5,704 nt of DNA. Source: Chloroflexota bacterium. GTDB lineage: Bacteria > Chloroflexota > Dehalococcoidia > Dehalococcoidales > UBA2162. A program made the position numbers and the translations under genes. The stretch lies in assembly GCA_016193545.1 (NCBI GenBank), contig JACPSA010000095.1:1-5704 (forward strand), read 5' to 3'. This document shows, piece after piece, positions 5,145-5,704 of this stretch; position 1 is the stretch's first letter; the number at the start of each line of letters is the position of its first letter. The notes beneath the pieces were generated by a model. It did not search any database and had not been told where the DNA came from. It was given only the letters and a program-made list of their open reading frames with translations.

Positions 5145-5704
5145 AAACAGGGTGTTTTAGTTGCGGTATTCTTAATATTAACGATGCTGCTTGGCTGTAG
5201 TCCGAAAGCGCCTATTACCTTGCCTCCTACCCAAGAGACTTCACCATCGGTAGCACCGCAAGAGACTCAGACGCCTGCCTCTTCATCCACACTACCTAGT
5301 CCTCCTCCGCCTCCAGCGTCCACACCGCCTAGCCCACCGATGCTACCCATACCGACCCAAACACGTCCCCTTCCTGCTATGGACGCCTTTATGAAAGGGT
5401 TCAACTTTGGAGACCCGGCGCCTTTTGGTCCCCGAACAACATCAGTAGACGCGACACCTAAACCTCCGTCGCCCCCAAACCCCGGGTCCTCCACAACCCA
5501 ACCACCCCAACGCGAGCTATATGCCCCTCCTGGAGCAGACCTATCCATGAAAAACCTTGCCGCGACCGGTACCAACTGGATTTCGCTGATGTTCGAAGTT
5601 TGGCAGGAAACAATCGCGTCAACGGAAGTAACGCGCAATCAATTTGCCACCGCGTCGGACTCGGCACTCCGGCGCATGATTGACCTTGCCCATAGCCTTG
5701 GAAT
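5142..5704 (+). CDS. Lipoprotein with Pro/Thr-rich linker and glycosidase-like domain, 3' truncated
   Basis: The frame is open from the ATG at 5142 to the window edge (187 codons plus 2 nt). Residues 1-19 are a lipoprotein signal peptide: K2, a hydrophobic core at 4-17 and the lipobox LLGC with Cys19, so export and lipid anchoring are expected. Residues 20-79 form a linker rich in Pro, Thr and Ser. Then comes MKGFNFGD (84-91), a second Pro-rich stretch (about 104-129), and a folded segment with LSMKNLAATGTNWISLMFEVWQ (134-155) and RRMIDLAHSLG at the edge. The order 'MKG, then L-x-N-L-A-A-T-G-x-N-W, then a helix ending A-H-S-L-G' resembles the start of a TIM-barrel glycoside hydrolase of the GH113-like type, but catalytic acids lie beyond the window. 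The start is supported by GAGG 5 nt upstream and by the signal peptide. Substrate unknown. Confidence 0.82.
   Translation, partial: MKQGVLVAVFLILTMLLGCSPKAPITLPPTQETSPSVAPQETQTPASSSTLPSPPPPPASTPPSPPMLPIPTQTRPLPAMDAFMKGFNFGDPAPFGPRTTSVDATPKPPSPPNPGSSTTQPPQRELYAPPGADLSMKNLAATGTNWISLMFEVWQETIASTEVTRNQFATASDSALRRMIDLAHSLG

Noticed and set aside
5267..5667. Minus-strand open frames (123 and 69 codons) rich in Gly
   Set aside because: They are antisense to the Pro-rich lipoprotein; Pro codons read backwards give Gly-rich shadows. The plus frame has a signal peptide and ribosome-binding site.

Overview
The window looks like a housekeeping and accessory stretch of a bacterial chromosome of moderate GC content. 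The best guess is Chloroflexota, Dehalococcoidia-like. This rests on recall of similar proteins: an EF-G-like second-type GTPase, a SpoIIM-family membrane protein, a B12/radical SAM protein with a DUF4070-type C-terminus, and a Pro/Thr-rich lipoprotein with a glycosidase-like domain. It is an inference, not a database result.

Positions 1-4704 are read almost entirely on the minus strand. In transcription order (right to left) this strand carries: a cobalamin-binding radical SAM protein with a TTG start (3184-4704), a Xer-type tyrosine recombinase with all six catalytic residues (2054-2965), a small basic protein with a C-terminal membrane anchor (1716-2000), a nitroreductase (1001-1558), a SpoIIM-family membrane protein (361-912) and the first 59 codons of an EF-G-like GTPase (1-179, cut by the window edge). 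Gaps of 53-218 bp and separate promoter candidates suggest several short transcription units rather than one operon. A repeat-like palindromic element (about 251-359) separates the SpoIIM gene from the EF-G promoter.

Positions 4705-5704 are divergent. Two promoters with perfect TTGACA -35 boxes face away from each other, one for the radical SAM gene (minus) and one for an initiator tRNA (plus, 4906-4980). The tRNA has the initiator hallmarks, but its unpaired acceptor end is C1/U72 rather than the usual bacterial C1/A72. A lipoprotein gene starts at 5142 on the plus strand and runs off the window. Its Shine-Dalgarno and AUG can pair with an upstream segment, and a candidate promoter would start transcription inside that segment.

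The genes do not form an obvious single pathway, and no defence system, CRISPR array or clear mobile gene module is visible. The points most worth checking are the tRNA 1-72 mismatch, the possible occluded start of the lipoprotein, the unassigned radical SAM methylase-like protein and the palindromic repeat.
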